Below are positions 18,201-26,017 of a stretch of DNA of 64,000 nucleotides, in pieces. This DNA is from Luteolibacter sp. Y139 (GTDB lineage Bacteria > Verrucomicrobiota > Verrucomicrobiia > Verrucomicrobiales > Akkermansiaceae). Below the pieces are notes generated by a model that made no database searches, was not told the DNA's origin, and was given only the letters and a program-made list of their open reading frames with translations. Made by a program: the position numbers and the translations under genes. Where the stretch lies: contig NZ_JBBUKT010000001.1 of NCBI RefSeq assembly GCF_038066715.1, forward strand, positions 434,001-498,000, in the 5' to 3' direction. The stretch's first letter is position 1. Each line of letters begins with the position of its first letter.

Positions 18201-19150
18201 GCCTCCATCAGCAACTCCGCCGCCCGTTGCCGCGAAGCCGCATCCTCACCGCCAAAGTGCTGGATGCCCTTCGCGACCTTCTCGAAGAACTCCTTCGGCG
18301 GCCGCGGCTCCTTTGGCAACAGCTTCGCCAGCCCTTGGATCTGCTGTTTCTGCGGCGGCATCGGAGACGCCGCGGCCAACCCTAACAAATCATCCGGCGA
18401 CAAGTAAGCCGGCTGCGTGTGCGGCTTCGATCCGCGGACCATCAGCTCCGGCGGCGGCTGCACCTGCGACGGAGCGGACAATCTCGCCACCATGTTCTGA
18501 TAAGCTTCGCCCGAAACTTCCTTCGGCAAGGCGGCTAAGAAATCCTTCACCTTGTCCCAGCGCCCCAGCACCACATCCCGGCGGAAAACCGCGGCCTCCT
18601 GGCGGAACTTCTCGAGCTCCTGCTGCACTTTCAGTTCCTCCGGCGAAGGCGGCTTCGGCGCAGGCACTCCACCCGGTGCGGGCGTGGCTCCCGGCTCGAC
18701 CGGACTTCCTTCTCCAGCGGGAGCCCCCGGCTCGACAGCAGCACCCGGAGGCACCACCGGCGGCGCGCCCGGAGCAGGGTTCGCCTCTTTCGGTGCCGCA
18801 CTTGCCCGCGCCTCCTCCATCCGCGTCGCCATGATCCCCGCGGGACTACGATCAAATTGCAGCTCACGGAGAATGCCCGCCTTCTGCTGCTCCGCCGTCA
18901 GAGCCGGACGATTCTTGCTCTGCTCGATGAGTTCACGAAGCTTGTTGAAATCAAGATCCCCACCAGGTCCCCCACCTTGCATCGCACCAGGTGGCACCAC
19001 GGCACCGGGCGGCATTCCCTCCGGAGCTTGAACGACGACAGTTTCACCGTTGCTCGCCTCGCCGATCATCACGCCGCCTTGAACGACGATCTGAGCAGAA
19101 AGCGGAGCCGTCAGTGCGGCGAGACCAAGCAAGACAGTGCGAGAGTACAT
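15251..19150 (-). CDS. Giant membrane-anchored protein ending the MoxR-VWA operon
   Basis: 1299 residues. Start at 19150 gives a signal peptide (MYSRTVLLGLAALTAPLSAQ). Residues ~25-180 are Gly/Pro/Ala-rich, then a very long, mostly helical region (~190-1080) suggests an alpha-solenoid with no catalytic motif I can see; beta-rich segments follow. One transmembrane helix near the C-terminus (WIIGGLAALAAIIAALIAS) is followed by a ~75-residue basic cytosolic tail (PLPAHINAVSVIGYLRRLQ, coiled end). It is the last gene of the minus-strand operon 24531-15251 and may be the cargo, scaffold or BatD analogue of that system. No homologue recognised with confidence. Confidence 0.7.
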   Translation of the reverse strand: MYSRTVLLGLAALTAPLSAQIVVQGGVMIGEASNGETVVVQAPEGMPPGAVVPPGAMQGGGPGGDLDFNKLRELIEQSKNRPALTAEQQKAGILRELQFDRSPAGIMATRMEEARASAAPKEANPAPGAPPVVPPGAAVEPGAPAGEGSPVEPGATPAPGGVPAPKPPSPEELKVQQELEKFRQEAAVFRRDVVLGRWDKVKDFLAALPKEVSGEAYQNMVARLSAPSQVQPPPELMVRGSKPHTQPAYLSPDDLLGLAAASPMPPQKQQIQGLAKLLPKEPRPPKEFFEKVAKGIQHFGGEDAASRQRAAELLMEAGFVKDAGPFLPDLTVAKEKKDYAALNLIARHRAELLQLDKKEAGKEALPLAWELSTSFLTDEKAPPQAKAEALFRALSLIPQLGDDSGKQWLEKTFKNPQGVGVELLASLGTLTAQTRENPDEALRLEQLKLQHAAVTTMLSTKDLDPTAWGGIFTIYAEQWAYEADVTRQKDQSNSRRMVPQYDEWGNLFFSRPNTGYQGPGVRPIGAGQLLECKPDEKWLSAIESATRNECLLAAARLHLKVKEENQALPVIKTLAATDKEQAKSLVRETIRVWTENHNPNEGQNYRSQYMYFYGFNNQSGAIPLTRSKQERNLVELAALVKGISALDLGESFHDELASAFISCHSQAEVWRVEAVESVFGATDVLDSRTLATLVGKMRLNLAGLWPNPKLQQAYQTKRKDKELQEQILVGYKAAQGVLERALLKKPAESWRLEEQLAGLRFEESNYQSSLEGNHEHSKIKRAALDSLAAAAADYAKSLPLEDPTKETTSVFETWFYGALGSPALEALKSNHVATPEEYAKIKAALEALPGDAKARHLKSFATTINNRLANVAPDLKLRYLEGAAAIVGDHEAMRDASEVLAYYRDLITEIELDAAVDGPDRVGTDQPFGLRVNLRHTREIEREAGGFQKYLQNQNTMQYAWNFGRPTEDYRDKFEKAARAALEEHFEVVSLTFHNDKVESQTDPKFGWRLTPYAYFLLKPKGPQVDKVPPLKLDLDFNDTSGYVVLPVTSAEVLIDAAKAEPRPFRDLKVTQTLDERSNKEKGCLYLEVKATAHGLVPPLGDLMTKDIEGFETGNIEDRGLRVVEMDAAAEDLAPIAEHEWRVELKPKGGTLPASFHFPAVKPELAKEDGLTRQRYVDVDLQPVGEQVALGGSAKRVGPWIIGGLAALAAIIAALIASAKRRKTPLHEGPVLIPLPAHINAVSVIGYLRRLQKREGIAPSMKEAIEKEIDALEAKHFGREDVAQQVDELEAIAKRWQAA

Positions 19151-19193
19151 GAGGGGACAGGTGAAATGCAGAAGAGACGACACGGGATGAGGA

Positions 19194-19215
19194 GGGACGA
19201 CACTCCTGTCGTCCC
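19194..19215. repeat. Perfect hairpin inside the MoxR-VWA operon
   Basis: Arms GGGACGACA and TGTCGTCCC surround a CTCC loop, in the 104-base gap between the TPR gene and the giant protein. No T-run follows on either strand. It may attenuate transcription into the last gene, stabilise mRNA, or be a dispersed palindrome related to the element at 12326. Confidence 0.5.
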
Positions 19216-19254
19216 GGATGAGAACAGGGGACAAGAACGCCCCCTTCTCAAAAC

Positions 19255-19959
19255 TTACGAACCCTGACCATCCACCGGCGGAGCGGCGCTGGCACCACGG
19301 GCATCATCCGGCTTCTTGTTGCCGACCTTGTTCGAGGGCTTATTGCACTTGCCCGACTTGCAGTTGCACTGCTTCGGGATCGCCTTGCCATAGAGTTCCT
19401 CCGGCTCCATCCGCGCGAGCCGGATCGATGCCTCAAGATCATCCGCATGCTTCGCGGCTGCCTTCTCATCGCCAGCCTCTGTCGCGTGCTGGACCAGCAG
19501 CTTCTGCTCTTGGCGCGCCGCCTCGATCTCCGGCTCCCAATCGCTGTCCGGAAGACCTTCCAGCTTCATGAGATAGGTCATGTAAAAACGCGAGCTGGCG
19601 AGAGTCGCCAAGGTCTCGTCGCGAAGCCCCGCATGAGCATTCGGATCCTGCGCCAATTCATCGGCCAGCGCAGCAAGCTCCTCACGAGCCTGCGGCAATT
19701 CGGCCGCTTCCATCCGCGCCTTGGCGAGTTCGAGACGGATGCGCCGGGCATCGGCCACATTCTCCTTCGGCAGCTTTGCCAGCGCTTCCTCGTAGGATGA
19801 AATCGCACCCTTCCATTCACTGGAGGCGGATTTCGAAGTCGCTTGCTCGAGCGCCGCAGCGGCGGCATCGAGCTGGATCCCGGTCTGGCCGGGACCATAA
19901 TGATAGGCCACCAGGCCCAAGGGAACCAGGCACCACAAAGTCAGGACAAGTATTTTCAT
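19255..19959 (-). CDS. TPR-type protein of MoxR-VWA operon (BatC-like position)
   Basis: 234 residues. An N-terminal signal anchor (MKILVLTLWCLVPLGLVAYHY) is followed by helical repeats (LDAAAAALEQATSKSASSEW, AISSYEEALAKLP, then two further pairs) matching TPR geometry. The C-terminus carries a short Cys/Lys cluster (KQCNCKSGKCNK) and a disordered tail. In Bacteroides-type Bat operons a TPR protein (BatC) follows the VWA genes; the order is the same here. Gap to the VWA gene upstream is 9 bases, so translation is probably linked. Confidence 0.72.
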   Translation of the reverse strand: MKILVLTLWCLVPLGLVAYHYGPGQTGIQLDAAAAALEQATSKSASSEWKGAISSYEEALAKLPKENVADARRIRLELAKARMEAAELPQAREELAALADELAQDPNAHAGLRDETLATLASSRFYMTYLMKLEGLPDSDWEPEIEAARQEQKLLVQHATEAGDEKAAAKHADDLEASIRLARMEPEELYGKAIPKQCNCKSGKCNKPSNKVGNKKPDDARGASAAPPVDGQGS

Positions 19960-19968
19960 GGCAGTCTG

Positions 19969-21000
19969 TTAAGTCGCGAGTTGATCGGATTTGTCAGGGA
20001 AAGGAAGCGGCGAATGCCGCGAAGTTTGGAACCGCTGGGGTCCGGGATTCCAGCGGGAGCCGGCGAAATGAAGCAAGAGAGGCAATCCGGCGAGCAGGCT
20101 CGCGCCAAGCGTGGTCAGCAGCATCGCCAATTCGCGCTGTCCCGGCAGCCGGGCATCCCCATCCACCGCCAGCGTGCCGAGTTTCTGGAGCACCGCGGTC
20201 GGGACCAGCTTGGCATTCCCATCATGATACTCCCCGCCCAGCCGCGTCGCAATCTGCCGAAGGGTAGTCCCGTCCTGCCGCGAATGCCGCCCATCGATAA
20301 AGCTGCCCTTCACCGGGTCCCCCACCCCCGCGACCAGCACCCCACCAATCGACGCCGGCATCTTCGGCATCCCACTCGATGGCACCGTATCGCCATCGCT
20401 GATCAGGATGAGCGTGGCCGACCCACGCGGCCACTTTGCTGCGATCTTGGCCGCCTCCTCCAATCCATCGAAAATCTTCGTCTTCCCCGATGGAAACGCG
20501 TGGTGCATCGGGAGATCGCTCATGATGTTGTGGACGATCTCTAGGTCCCGCGTCTCCTCCACCACCGGCTTCGCGCCATTGTAAACGGCGACAACGGTCG
20601 TGTGCAGCTTGTCATGCGCCGTCCTGGACATCACCGAATCCAGCACCGCGCGGGCCCGGTCCATGCGGCTCTCCTTGCCAGTCGCCCCCGCATCCCGCAG
20701 CCGCATGCTCGGCGAAACATCCAGCACCAATAGCAGATGCTGCCGGTCCTTCGGCTCCACCTCCTTCACCGTCGAACGATGCGCCAGCGGTGGCAACAGC
20801 AGCAAAGTCGCCACACCCCACACCAGCATCCCGATCCCGGCGATCCGCACCACCGGCGCAAGCCGTCCCGCCAGCGCCGCCCTCTTCCCAGGCCCGAATG
20901 CCAGCGCCGCCACACTCCGCACCCGGCCCAGATGAATCCACTCCGCCCCCGTGGCGAGCACGAGCGCAGCGATAGCCAGCAGCAGTGGAGTGGTCACCAT
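19969..21000 (-). CDS. VWA-domain membrane protein (BatB-like)
   Basis: 343 residues. Two hydrophobic N-terminal segments (~4-20 and ~50-72) precede a von Willebrand factor A domain with a complete MIDAS start, LVLDVSPSMR (Asp94, Ser96, Ser98); a C-terminal helix (~300-318) would re-anchor it. The VWA domain should lie in the periplasm and bind metal-dependent ligands. The ATGGTGA overlap of 7 bases with the gene upstream shows translational coupling. Confidence 0.82.
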   Translation of the reverse strand: MVTTPLLLAIAALVLATGAEWIHLGRVRSVAALAFGPGKRAALAGRLAPVVRIAGIGMLVWGVATLLLLPPLAHRSTVKEVEPKDRQHLLLVLDVSPSMRLRDAGATGKESRMDRARAVLDSVMSRTAHDKLHTTVVAVYNGAKPVVEETRDLEIVHNIMSDLPMHHAFPSGKTKIFDGLEEAAKIAAKWPRGSATLILISDGDTVPSSGMPKMPASIGGVLVAGVGDPVKGSFIDGRHSRQDGTTLRQIATRLGGEYHDGNAKLVPTAVLQKLGTLAVDGDARLPGQRELAMLLTTLGASLLAGLPLLLHFAGSRWNPGPQRFQTSRHSPLPFPDKSDQLAT

Positions 21001-21908
21001 GGCGTGTGTCTCAATCCAAACAAGGTAAGCAGATAAAGCCCGCCGATTCCCAAACCGGCGATGGCGAAGGGCTGGAAGAAATCCACCGGATCCGGCGTCA
21101 CGCGCTTGAGCGGAGCCTTCTGCATCTCATCGATCCTCGCAAAGACCGCCTTCAAGGACGCAGGATCACCGGCCGCAAAAACCTCGCCACCCGTGATCGA
21201 GGCAATCACCGCCACCTCATCCGGCGCACTGCCCTCGGCCACATGCACGTCGTAGAACTTGATGTTGTTCCTCTTCAAGCTCTGCGCAACCGCCACATCC
21301 TGGCCGTTCATGAGGTCATAGCTCATGCCATCGGTAAAGAGCACGATCATCCGGTCGCCCGTCTCCCCCGCGAGCAGCGTCTTCTCCGCCGACTTCAGCG
21401 CCATGCCAATGCTCGTGCCACCGAACCACGGCGGCAATACATCCGGCCGCAGGAACGGCGGTGCACATTTGAACGCGGAGACATCATTAGTCAGCGGCAC
21501 CCAATTCAACACCGCGCTACCGAAAACCGTTAGACCAAAGGCATCCCCCTTTCGATACGTGATGAAATCATTCACCGCCCCCATCGCGGCATCGTAGCGC
21601 GTCGCAGATCCGAAGCTCGACATCATCGACCCGGAAACATCCAGACAGAAAAGGATGTTCGTCATCTCCCGTTCACTGCGCGGCTGCTCGAACCGCCGCG
21701 GCCCGGCCAGAATCGCAATCGCGATCATCAACAACATCACCGGCAACAAATCCGCCGTCTTTAGCAAGAACCCTAACAACCGCGCCCGCCGGATCGGCTG
21801 GTGATCGAAGGGCAATGGCACCCGGCGCACAGCACGCTTCCACAGATACACCGCCAGCCCGACCGGCAGGACGAGCAAGACAAGCAACCATGGATGAGCG
21901 AAGGTCAT
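20994..21908 (-). CDS. VWA-domain membrane protein (BatA-like)
   Basis: 304 residues with membrane segments at ~6-22 and ~52-69, then a VWA domain with MIDAS motif FCLDVSGSMMS (Asp90, Ser92, Ser94) and the later GTSIGMALKSAE (Thr of MIDAS) and MIVLFTDGMSYD. A last helix (FAIAGLGIGGLYLLTLFG) ends the protein. Overlaps both neighbours (1 base with the gene before, 7 with the gene after). Bat-type VWA proteins work with MoxR ATPases in stress tolerance or complex assembly. Confidence 0.84.
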   Translation of the reverse strand: MTFAHPWLLVLLVLPVGLAVYLWKRAVRRVPLPFDHQPIRRARLLGFLLKTADLLPVMLLMIAIAILAGPRRFEQPRSEREMTNILFCLDVSGSMMSSFGSATRYDAAMGAVNDFITYRKGDAFGLTVFGSAVLNWVPLTNDVSAFKCAPPFLRPDVLPPWFGGTSIGMALKSAEKTLLAGETGDRMIVLFTDGMSYDLMNGQDVAVAQSLKRNNIKFYDVHVAEGSAPDEVAVIASITGGEVFAAGDPASLKAVFARIDEMQKAPLKRVTPDPVDFFQPFAIAGLGIGGLYLLTLFGLRHTPW

Positions 21909-22672
21909 CAGGCGTAGGGAGCCAACAGCTTTTCAATATCGCCGGGCGAAGTGGTGTTGGACGGAGCATGCAGCCAGCGCTCCAGCGCCAGCACCAGCGG
22001 CGATGCATCCGCATCATTGCGAAGCTTCATCATCGCCTCGGCAGGAGCCATAGCAGCGATGTCCGGCCGCCGCTCGCGCCAGTGCCCGATGACCAGCCGC
22101 TCAAGCCTCGCGCGATCATCAGACGAAAGCTCCCCCTTCGCTGCCGCACCAACCAGTGGCCGCAGCCGCTCCGTCAACGACGCCCCGGCGGCCGCATCCG
22201 TTCCAGCAGCAAGAGAGCTCTTCTTCCGCCACAACAAGATCGACACGAACCCGGCAACCCACAGCCCGCCGAAGACCATCATCTTCGTGCGATAACCTCC
22301 CAGCTTCGGCAACTCCCCTGCCTGATTTTTGTTAGGATTCACCAGCCCTGGCGGCAAACCGCTGGTGATTTCCAGCGGAATCGCAGGAATGACCGTGCCC
22401 GCCGGAGCTTCGAGAAACTCCGCCAGGTTATAAGAGCCCGCATCCAGCCCCTGCACCTCGAAGTCATATCGGAAGCCATCCTTCGCCGGCTTCACCTCCA
22501 CCACCCGCACCATCAGCGGCGGCTGGCGATCCCTCCGAGGCTTCGCCTTCACCTCACCACCCGGAATATAGATCTCCCGGATCTCCAGCGGCTGCCCGAC
22601 ACGCTGGGTCGGAGTCTCCGCCAACAGCGGGCTCACAAGAAGCAGCAGGGCGATAAAAACGCGGCGGATCAC
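21908..22672 (-). CDS. Signal-peptide, single-helix protein of MoxR-VWA operon
   Basis: 254 residues. Sec signal peptide (MIRRVFIALLLLVSPLLAE), a periplasmic beta-rich domain (~20-130), one membrane helix (MMVFGGLWVAGFVSILLW, ~131-148) and a cytosolic helical region of ~100 residues. The plan (signal, Ig-like periplasmic part, TM, short cytosolic helix bundle) fits the gene commonly found between DUF58 and VWA genes (BatD or DUF4381-like), but I do not see a diagnostic motif. An ATGA overlap couples it to the DUF58 gene. Confidence 0.68.
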   Translation of the reverse strand: MIRRVFIALLLLVSPLLAETPTQRVGQPLEIREIYIPGGEVKAKPRRDRQPPLMVRVVEVKPAKDGFRYDFEVQGLDAGSYNLAEFLEAPAGTVIPAIPLEITSGLPPGLVNPNKNQAGELPKLGGYRTKMMVFGGLWVAGFVSILLWRKKSSLAAGTDAAAGASLTERLRPLVGAAAKGELSSDDRARLERLVIGHWRERRPDIAAMAPAEAMMKLRNDADASPLVLALERWLHAPSNTTSPGDIEKLLAPYA

Positions 22673-23538
22673 TGGCGGTTGCGGCGGGATGCTCCCCGGC
22701 GAGCGCGGAGGAAATGGCGGAGTCGACCGAGAAACGGGGTCCCGGGGCGGATAAGAAAGTGATCGAGCGAGGCCTTCGTCAGCGACTCGGTCAGAGCATC
22801 GGTCGTCGAAAGCAGGCGCTTGCCGTGAGTCAGCACCTCACGGCCCGACTCGACTTCGCGACCGCGGAAGAGACCCGCGCCCTCAAGCTGGTCTTCCGCC
22901 GGGTCACGAAAGATCAGGCACAAGCAATCATGCCGCGAACCAACCAGCTTCAAGGCCGCCAAGGCATCAGGATCATGGAAATCACTCAGCACGATCAGCA
23001 TCGAGCGCTGCGTCAGCGACGGCTCCAGCGCGATCAGTCGACTACCCAGCGTGGTCGGTTCATCAAAGCGATACGTCCGCAGCGCATGCAGCCACTGCAG
23101 CAACACATCGCGCGAAAGACTCGGCTTCACCACGAAATCTCGACCACCCGCACCGAGCACACCCACCGGATTGATGTGATCCAGGCAAGCCAGCGCGAGC
23201 CCCCCGGCAACCTGCACCGCCAGCCCGTATTTTCCCGGCGGATGCGAGGCCAGCGCCATCGAAGCTGATGTATCCACCACAATCCACACCGGCATCTGCT
23301 TCGGCGTCTCGAATTGCTTCACATGGTGCTTCCCAGTCCGCGCCGTGACCCGCCAGTCAATCGACTTCACCGGATCCCCCGGCTCATAGCGCCGCGACTG
23401 CACATACTCCAATCCCTGCCCGAGAAACGGACTACGATCCGTCCCGTAGCTCAGGCTATCCGCCAACCGCTTCACCGCCACCAGGAACTGGCGGTGATCC
23501 AGCGGATCCGCGTTATGGAGCGTCGCTTCCATTCTCAA
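22669..23538 (-). CDS. DUF58-domain protein
   Basis: 289 residues, soluble. The family signature is clear: RRYEPGDPVKSIDWRVTARTGKHHVKQF (here residues ~52-80), followed by a degenerate VWA-like fold WIVVDTSASMALAS. DUF58 proteins are the usual partner of MoxR ATPases. It starts immediately after the moxR-type gene stop (23539) and overlaps the next gene by 4 bases. Confidence 0.9.
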   Translation of the reverse strand: MRMEATLHNADPLDHRQFLVAVKRLADSLSYGTDRSPFLGQGLEYVQSRRYEPGDPVKSIDWRVTARTGKHHVKQFETPKQMPVWIVVDTSASMALASHPPGKYGLAVQVAGGLALACLDHINPVGVLGAGGRDFVVKPSLSRDVLLQWLHALRTYRFDEPTTLGSRLIALEPSLTQRSMLIVLSDFHDPDALAALKLVGSRHDCLCLIFRDPAEDQLEGAGLFRGREVESGREVLTHGKRLLSTTDALTESLTKASLDHFLIRPGTPFLGRLRHFLRARRGASRRNRQ

Positions 23539-24531
23539 TCAAGAAACGGAAGCTTCCAAAATCTGCCGCAACACCCCCGCCGCCGTCTTGCCTTCCGCAA
23601 GCGCCTCATAGGTGAGCCGAATGCGATGCAGCATCACATCCTCCGCCAGCGCGAATAGATCCTCCGGCACCACATAGTCCCGCCCATGCAACAGCGCGCG
23701 AGCCCGCGACGCCTTCAAAATCGAAATCCCGGCACGTGGCGAACAACCCAGCTCCAGATCCGCATGCTTCCGCGTCCGTTCCACGACATCCACGACGTGC
23801 TTCAGGAACACATCGCTCACATGGATATGGTTCGCCGCCTCCATCGCCGCGACAAGATCAGCCTCACTGCCAATCGCCTCTTCCTTGATCATGTCGAACT
23901 CCGTCCGTGCCACCGCACCCGCGCCCTCGCGCTTCACGCCGAGCTTCAGGTTGCGCCGCAGGATTTCCTCCTCTTCATCCACCGTCGGATAACCCAGCCG
24001 GTGGCAAAGCATGAAGCGGTCGAGCTGTGCTTCCGGCAACTCGAAGGTGCCGCTCTGCTCGATCGGATTCTGCGTCGCGATCACCAGGAACGGCGTCGGC
24101 AGCGAATACGATTGGCTGCCGATCGTCACCTTCCGCTCCTGCATCGCCTCCAGCAGCGCGCCCTGCACCTTCGGCGCCGCGCGGTTGATTTCGTCGGCCA
24201 GCAGCAGGTTCGTGAAGACCGGCCCCTGATGGGTGCGGAAGTTACCGCTCCGCTCATCGAGAATTTCCGAACCAAGGATGTCCGACGGCAGCAAGTCGAT
24301 CGTGAATTGGATCCGCCGGAAATTGAGGTGCATCGCCCGCGCAAGCGTGTTCACCAGCAGCGTCTTCGCCAGCCCCGGCATCCCCTCTAACAAAAGGTGC
24401 CCGCTCGTCAGCAGCGCGATCAGCATCCGCTCCACCACCACGTCCTGCCCGACGACGATGGTGCCGACCCGCTGCCGGATCGCTTGGAGGTACTGTGAGG
24501 TTTCCGTGACGGGGGTGTGGACGCTGCTCAT
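23539..24531 (-). CDS. MoxR-family AAA+ ATPase
   Basis: 330 residues. Walker A GMPGLAKT (50-57), Walker B LLLADEINRA (~110-119, Asp113/Glu114), sensor 1 FLVIATQNPIEQSGTFELPEAQ, and the C-terminal lid with SPRAGISILKASRA and RRDYVVPEDL-like helix. MoxR enzymes are chaperone-like ATPases for metal or cofactor insertion and complex maturation and act with VWA partners, which follow here. First gene of a 9.3-kb minus-strand operon. The 218-base divergent region upstream must carry its promoter; I could not assign boxes. Confidence 0.93.
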   Translation of the reverse strand: MSSVHTPVTETSQYLQAIRQRVGTIVVGQDVVVERMLIALLTSGHLLLEGMPGLAKTLLVNTLARAMHLNFRRIQFTIDLLPSDILGSEILDERSGNFRTHQGPVFTNLLLADEINRAAPKVQGALLEAMQERKVTIGSQSYSLPTPFLVIATQNPIEQSGTFELPEAQLDRFMLCHRLGYPTVDEEEEILRRNLKLGVKREGAGAVARTEFDMIKEEAIGSEADLVAAMEAANHIHVSDVFLKHVVDVVERTRKHADLELGCSPRAGISILKASRARALLHGRDYVVPEDLFALAEDVMLHRIRLTYEALAEGKTAAGVLRQILEASVS

Positions 24532-24749
24532 GGCATTTTCCGTTTCAATAACAACTTAACTCAGTGCCGCGAACTCGAGCCTTTGTCTGCAAAAACTTTG
24601 CAAAACTCCGGGCTTCCTCGTTTCACGAATTTACATTGTTCCGACAAGGTAGGCCGCCCGGTGAAAACCATTCATGAAGGTCCCGTGAAGAATTGCCGAA
24701 ACGAGGTGCGAAAGTTGCCGGACCGCTCGAAATTCGACATCCTTCCCTC

Positions 24750-25163
24750 ATGGCAATCGTCTCCCTGATCCTCGCAGCCATCGTGCTGGTCCTGATCGGC
24801 GTGGGGATTGCAGTGGGCTTGGTCGCCTGTGCTCTGGCCACACTCCTCGTCGGCCTGGGCGTGCTTTCCTCGTCCGTGGTCGTCGGAATGTTCAGCGGCC
24901 GCGCCGCAGATGGCATCCGGGTTTTCCTGCTCCAATGCGGGATCATCGCCGGAGTTCCGGCTGGAGCCGTCTGCGCTTTGCTGGCGACCTCCCTGATGGC
25001 GGAACTTCAGGGAGTCACCGATTGGCCGGTGCTCATCGGAGGAGGCCTCTGCGGCGGCTTGGCCGGAATCACGGTCGCCCTGGTGCTGAACGTAATGGCC
25101 CTACGCCTGCAGGCTTGGGCCGCCCTGCGTGTCAAATCCGCTCCCGCCCGGGCCTCCGAATAA
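24750..25163 (+). CDS. Hypothetical four-helix membrane protein
   Basis: 137 residues from ATG 24750 (MAIVSLILAAIVLVLIGVGI); an upstream in-frame ATG at 24693 adds a basic leader without homology. Four hydrophobic segments cover most of the chain (about 2-24, 28-50, 60-84 and 97-122), rich in Gly, Ala and Val. No family recognised. Divergent from the MoxR operon. Confidence 0.6.
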   Translation: MAIVSLILAAIVLVLIGVGIAVGLVACALATLLVGLGVLSSSVVVGMFSGRAADGIRVFLLQCGIIAGVPAGAVCALLATSLMAELQGVTDWPVLIGGGLCGGLAGITVALVLNVMALRLQAWAALRVKSAPARASE

Positions 25164-25212
25164 TCCAAGGCAAACTCGTTAGACAAATCTTCCCTCCCCG
25201 TGCGTCGGAAGG

Positions 25213-25734
25213 ATGATGGGCAGCGCGAAGCGCGGACTGACAGCCAAGGATCTCGAACGCATCCACGATGAACACGCGGTGGCGATGTATCGCCATGGCC
25301 TCGCCTTGCTGCGCGACGAGAACGCCGTCCGGGACATCTTGCAGGATGTCTTCCTCAAGCTCGCCGAAGGCCGCGGCAACTCCGGCGACGCCGAAAACGA
25401 GCGCGCCTATCTCCTGCGCATGGTCCACCACGCCGCCATCGACCGAATGCGCCGCGCCAAGGTCCGCCAAGACCACGCGTCCCAAGCACCCGCCGAGCTC
25501 TTCGAGCGCTGTCCCGATCCCGACCGTGAAGCATTCCGCCAGCGCCTCGAGCAAGCACTCGACCAACTCCCCGAAGAACAGCGCGAAGTCGTCGTCCTGA
25601 AATTGTGGGAAGAGCGCACCTTCGATGAAATCGCTCGCATCTGCGACATCCCGCCCAATACCGCCGCCAGCCGCTATCGCTATGGCCTAGACAAACTCCG
25701 CGCCCTCCTGCGTCCCGTGTATGAAGAGCTTTGA
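25213..25734 (+). CDS. ECF-type RNA polymerase sigma factor
   Basis: 173 residues. Region 2 is visible (HDEHAVAMYRHGLALLRDENAVRDILQDVFLKLAE..., ending NERAYLLRMVHHAAIDRMRR) and region 4 (LDQLPEEQREVVVLKLWEERTFDEIARICDIPPNTAASRYRYGLDKLR) forms the -35-binding helix-turn-helix. It heads a short operon with two membrane proteins, the second of which overlaps the first by an ATGA. ECF factors in such operons are usually held by a membrane partner and released by an envelope signal. Confidence 0.92.
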   Translation: MMGSAKRGLTAKDLERIHDEHAVAMYRHGLALLRDENAVRDILQDVFLKLAEGRGNSGDAENERAYLLRMVHHAAIDRMRRAKVRQDHASQAPAELFERCPDPDREAFRQRLEQALDQLPEEQREVVVLKLWEERTFDEIARICDIPPNTAASRYRYGLDKLRALLRPVYEEL

Positions 25735-25738
25735 TCCC

Positions 25739-26017
25739 ATGAATCCGGACGACCTCGGCGATTTCGAACAGCAACTCCTCGGCATGGAGCTGCGTCGTCC
25801 GCCCGCAGAGTGGAAGGCGTTCCTGCTACCGAAACCGGTCCCGCCCCTGCTCCCGAAGCCGCTGCTGATTTTCTGCGCGGCTTCTTGGGCAGCGACCATC
25901 GGTTTCATCATCACGAAGCCGGAAAGCGAAGACCTCGGACCACCGATCCTTCCTCCGTCACAGCAAGCCACCTCATGGAACAACGCTCTCGCCTACCAAC
26001 CCGACATGGAACGATGA
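25739..26017 (+). CDS. Small single-helix membrane protein, candidate anti-sigma partner
   Basis: 92 residues from ATG 25739, 4 bases after the sigma-factor stop (an ATG at 25721 would overlap it by 14 bases). The first ~45 residues are soluble (DDLGDFEQQLLGMELRRPPAEW), then one hydrophobic segment (LLIFCAASWAATIGFIIT), then a short polar tail. The plan, a short cytoplasmic N-terminal segment plus one TM next to an ECF sigma gene, fits a minimal anti-sigma factor, but no zinc-binding anti-sigma motif (HxxxCxxC) is present. Confidence 0.6.
   Translation: MNPDDLGDFEQQLLGMELRRPPAEWKAFLLPKPVPPLLPKPLLIFCAASWAATIGFIITKPESEDLGPPILPPSQQATSWNNALAYQPDMER

Noticed and set aside
24532..24749. Promoter boxes of the MoxR operon
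   Set aside because: Several T/A-rich hexamers exist, but none gave a -35/-10 pair at 16-18 bases with good matches.
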